From an uncultured Eubacteriales bacterium (GTDB taxonomy: Bacteria; Bacillota; Clostridia; Lachnospirales; Lachnospiraceae): a stretch of DNA of 6,744 nt. This document shows, piece by piece, positions 6,010 to 6,744 of the stretch (positions are counted from its first letter, which is position 1; each line of letters begins with the position of its first letter). The DNA is taken from the NCBI GenBank assembly GCA_900321525.1, contig ONWL01000089.1:1-6744 (forward strand). The letters run 5' to 3'. A model generated the notes under the pieces. It saw only the letters and a list, made by a program, of their open reading frames with translations. It made no database searches and had not been told where the DNA came from. A program made the position numbers and the translations under genes.

Positions 6010-6023
6010 CTTATTTGCAAAAG

Positions 6024-6097
<74 letters not shown>

Positions 6098-6113
6098 ATG
6101 TAAATTGAAAAAG

Positions 6114-6199
6114 TGCCGGTGACCGGAATCGAACCGGTACGGGAGATTAGTCCCGCAGGATTTTAAGTCCTGTGCGTCTGCCAGTTCCGCCACACCGGC
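6114..6199 (-). tRNA. tRNA-Leu (anticodon TAA)
   Basis: Class II tRNA of 86 bases with a long variable arm (CGGG/CCCG stem). Acceptor GCCGGTG with CACCGGC, discriminator A, anticodon loop CTTAAAA. CCA not encoded. Spacer of 16 bases to tRNA-Arg. Confidence 0.95.
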
Positions 6200-6227
6200 A
6201 CGTCAATTTAACATGCTTTCGCATGAA

Positions 6228-6300
6228 TGGGACCTATAGGGCTCGAACCTATGACCCTCTGCTTGTAAGGCAGATGCTCTCCCAGCTGAGCTAAGATCCC
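6228..6300 (-). tRNA. tRNA-Val (anticodon TAC)
   Basis: Acceptor GGGATCT with AGGTCCC (one G-U pair), discriminator A, anticodon stem TCTGC/GCAGA with loop CTTACAA. CCA not encoded. The 28-base spacer to tRNA-Leu contains a GAAA-tetraloop hairpin (CATGC/GCATG, 6212-6225). Confidence 0.95.
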
Positions 6301-6329
6301 ATTTTGATTCATATGAAATTGTGAATCAG

Positions 6330-6403
6330 CGACCCGAAAGGGGTTCGAACCCTCGACCTCCGCCGTGACAGGGCGGCGCTCTAACCAGCTGAGCCATCGG
6401 TGG
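6330..6403 (-). tRNA. tRNA-Asp (anticodon GTC) with damaged or overlapping 5' end
   Basis: The anticodon stem CCGCC/GGCGG with loop CTGTCAC, the T arm (TTCGAAC loop), the D arm and discriminator G identify tRNA-Asp. The 3' acceptor strand is TCGGGTC, which calls for GACCCGA at the 5' end. The sequence has CCACCGA, so the outer three pairs (1-72, 2-71, 3-70) are mismatched and only four pairs remain. Those first three bases (6401-6403) are also the last three bases of the upstream CAT tRNA, leaving no spacer. Either three bases plus the spacer were lost, or the junction is an assembly collapse. Function is uncertain. Confidence 0.8.
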
Positions 6404-6474
6404 ACCTTCAGGGACTCGAACCCGGGACCGACCGGTTATGAGCCGGTTGCTCTAACCAACTGAGCTAAAGGTCC
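6401..6474 (-). tRNA. tRNA with CAT anticodon (Met elongator or Ile2)
   Basis: Acceptor GGACCTT with AAGGTCC, discriminator A, anticodon stem ACCGG/CCGGT with loop CTCATAA. A CAT anticodon may be elongator Met, or Ile2 when C34 is converted to lysidine by TilS. The C4-G69 and C5-G68 pairs resemble Ile2, but I cannot decide. It is not an initiator, since the 1-72 pair is intact G-C. Its 3' end abuts or overlaps tRNA-Asp. Confidence 0.9.
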
Positions 6475-6481
6475 ATGTAAA

Positions 6482-6554
6482 AGCCGATGATCGGACTCGA
6501 ACCGATAACCTGCTGATTACAAATCAGCTGCTCTGCCAATTGAGCCACATCGGC
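6482..6554 (-). tRNA. tRNA-Thr (anticodon TGT)
   Basis: Acceptor GCCGATG with CATCGGC, discriminator T as in many Firmicute tRNA-Thr, anticodon stem GCTGA/TCAGC with loop TTTGTAA. CCA not encoded. Spacer of 7 bases to the CAT tRNA. Confidence 0.95.
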
Positions 6555-6580
6555 ATGATCGCAATATATATAATTATGAG

Positions 6581-6652
6581 TGACTCCAAGGGGATTTGAA
6601 CCCCTGTAACCGCCGTGAAAGGGCGGTGTCTTAACCGCTTGACCATGGAGCC
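6581..6652 (-). tRNA. tRNA-Glu (anticodon TTC)
   Basis: Acceptor GGCTCCA with TGGAGTC (one G-U pair), discriminator A, anticodon stem CCGCC/GGCGG with loop CTTTCAC. CCA not encoded. It is separated from tRNA-Thr by a 26-base AT-rich spacer. Confidence 0.95.
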
Positions 6653-6656
6653 ATAA

Positions 6657-6728
6657 CTCCCCGAGCAGGGCTCGAACCTGCAACACCGCGGTTAACAGCC
6701 GCGTGCTCTACCATTGAGCTATCGAGGA
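6657..6728 (-). tRNA. tRNA-Asn (anticodon GTT)
   Basis: Acceptor TCCTCGA with TCGGGGA (one G-U pair), discriminator G, anticodon stem CGCGG/CCGCG with loop CTGTTAA. First tRNA of the visible part of the operon; any promoter or further tRNAs lie beyond the right edge. Only four bases separate it from tRNA-Glu. Confidence 0.95.
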
Positions 6729-6744
6729 ATAATTTGAAAGCATA

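Noticed and set aside
5748..6020. 90-residue minus-strand frame beside the tRNA operon
   Set aside because: It begins inside or just after tRNA-Arg, crosses the operon terminator and candidate yerC promoter, and has no ribosome site or domain.
6465..6686. 73-residue minus-strand frame (MLQVRALLGELW...)
   Set aside because: It reads across tRNA-Asn, tRNA-Glu and tRNA-Thr; not a protein gene.

Overview
The window looks like chromosomal core sequence from an anaerobic Firmicute of class Clostridia, most likely the family Lachnospiraceae. This rests on the protein content (PcrA, RlmD-type methyltransferase, YerC-type TrpR-like protein, DUF1836 regulator, PspA/IM30-like protein), purine-rich Shine-Dalgarno sites, moderate GC, and tRNA genes that mostly lack an encoded CCA. 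The family assignment is inference; no 16S or database comparison was possible.

Layout, left to right. Positions 1-4182 are read leftward (minus strand). In order of transcription they hold a short PspA/IM30-like gene (3763-4182), a four-unit tandem array of a 38-bp repeat (3627-3778), the helicase gene pcrA (1085-3604), a small membrane-anchored acidic protein (589-870) and the 5' part of an rlmD-type 23S rRNA methyltransferase that runs off the left edge (1-457). A good promoter precedes the PspA-like gene. An extended -10 promoter precedes the 93-residue gene, and an intrinsic terminator follows it. From about 4250 to 4415 lies a divergent control region: back-to-back promoters, a perfect 10-bp-arm palindrome between them and an 11-bp direct repeat flanking the rightward promoter. 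The rightward gene (4537-5142) encodes a DUF1836 regulator. It ends at a long two-way terminator hairpin shared with a leftward yerC-like gene (5356-5682). From about 5981 to the right edge runs a leftward tRNA operon of eight genes in the transcribed order Asn-Glu-Thr-Met/Ile2(CAT)-Asp-Val-Leu-Arg, closed by a clear terminator.

How parts may work together. The DUF1836 protein and the PspA-like protein are divergent with an operator-like palindrome between them. The characterised DUF1836 relative YkrK of Bacillus represses a membrane-stress gene (htpX), so a membrane-stress switch is a reasonable hypothesis here. pcrA has no evident promoter of its own, so it may be carried on the PspA-like transcript through the repeat array.

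Most of the window is ordinary housekeeping DNA. The points that stand out are: (1) the tRNA-Asp gene appears to overlap the preceding CAT tRNA gene by three bases and has an unpaired top to its acceptor stem; (2) the 38-bp array supplies the last codons and stop of a PspA-like protein lacking its C-terminal third, and its sequence variation keeps a small hairpin better in leftward RNA; (3) PcrA carries an expanded Gly/Ser/Tyr-rich linker. I do not see a clear new defence or mobile system.
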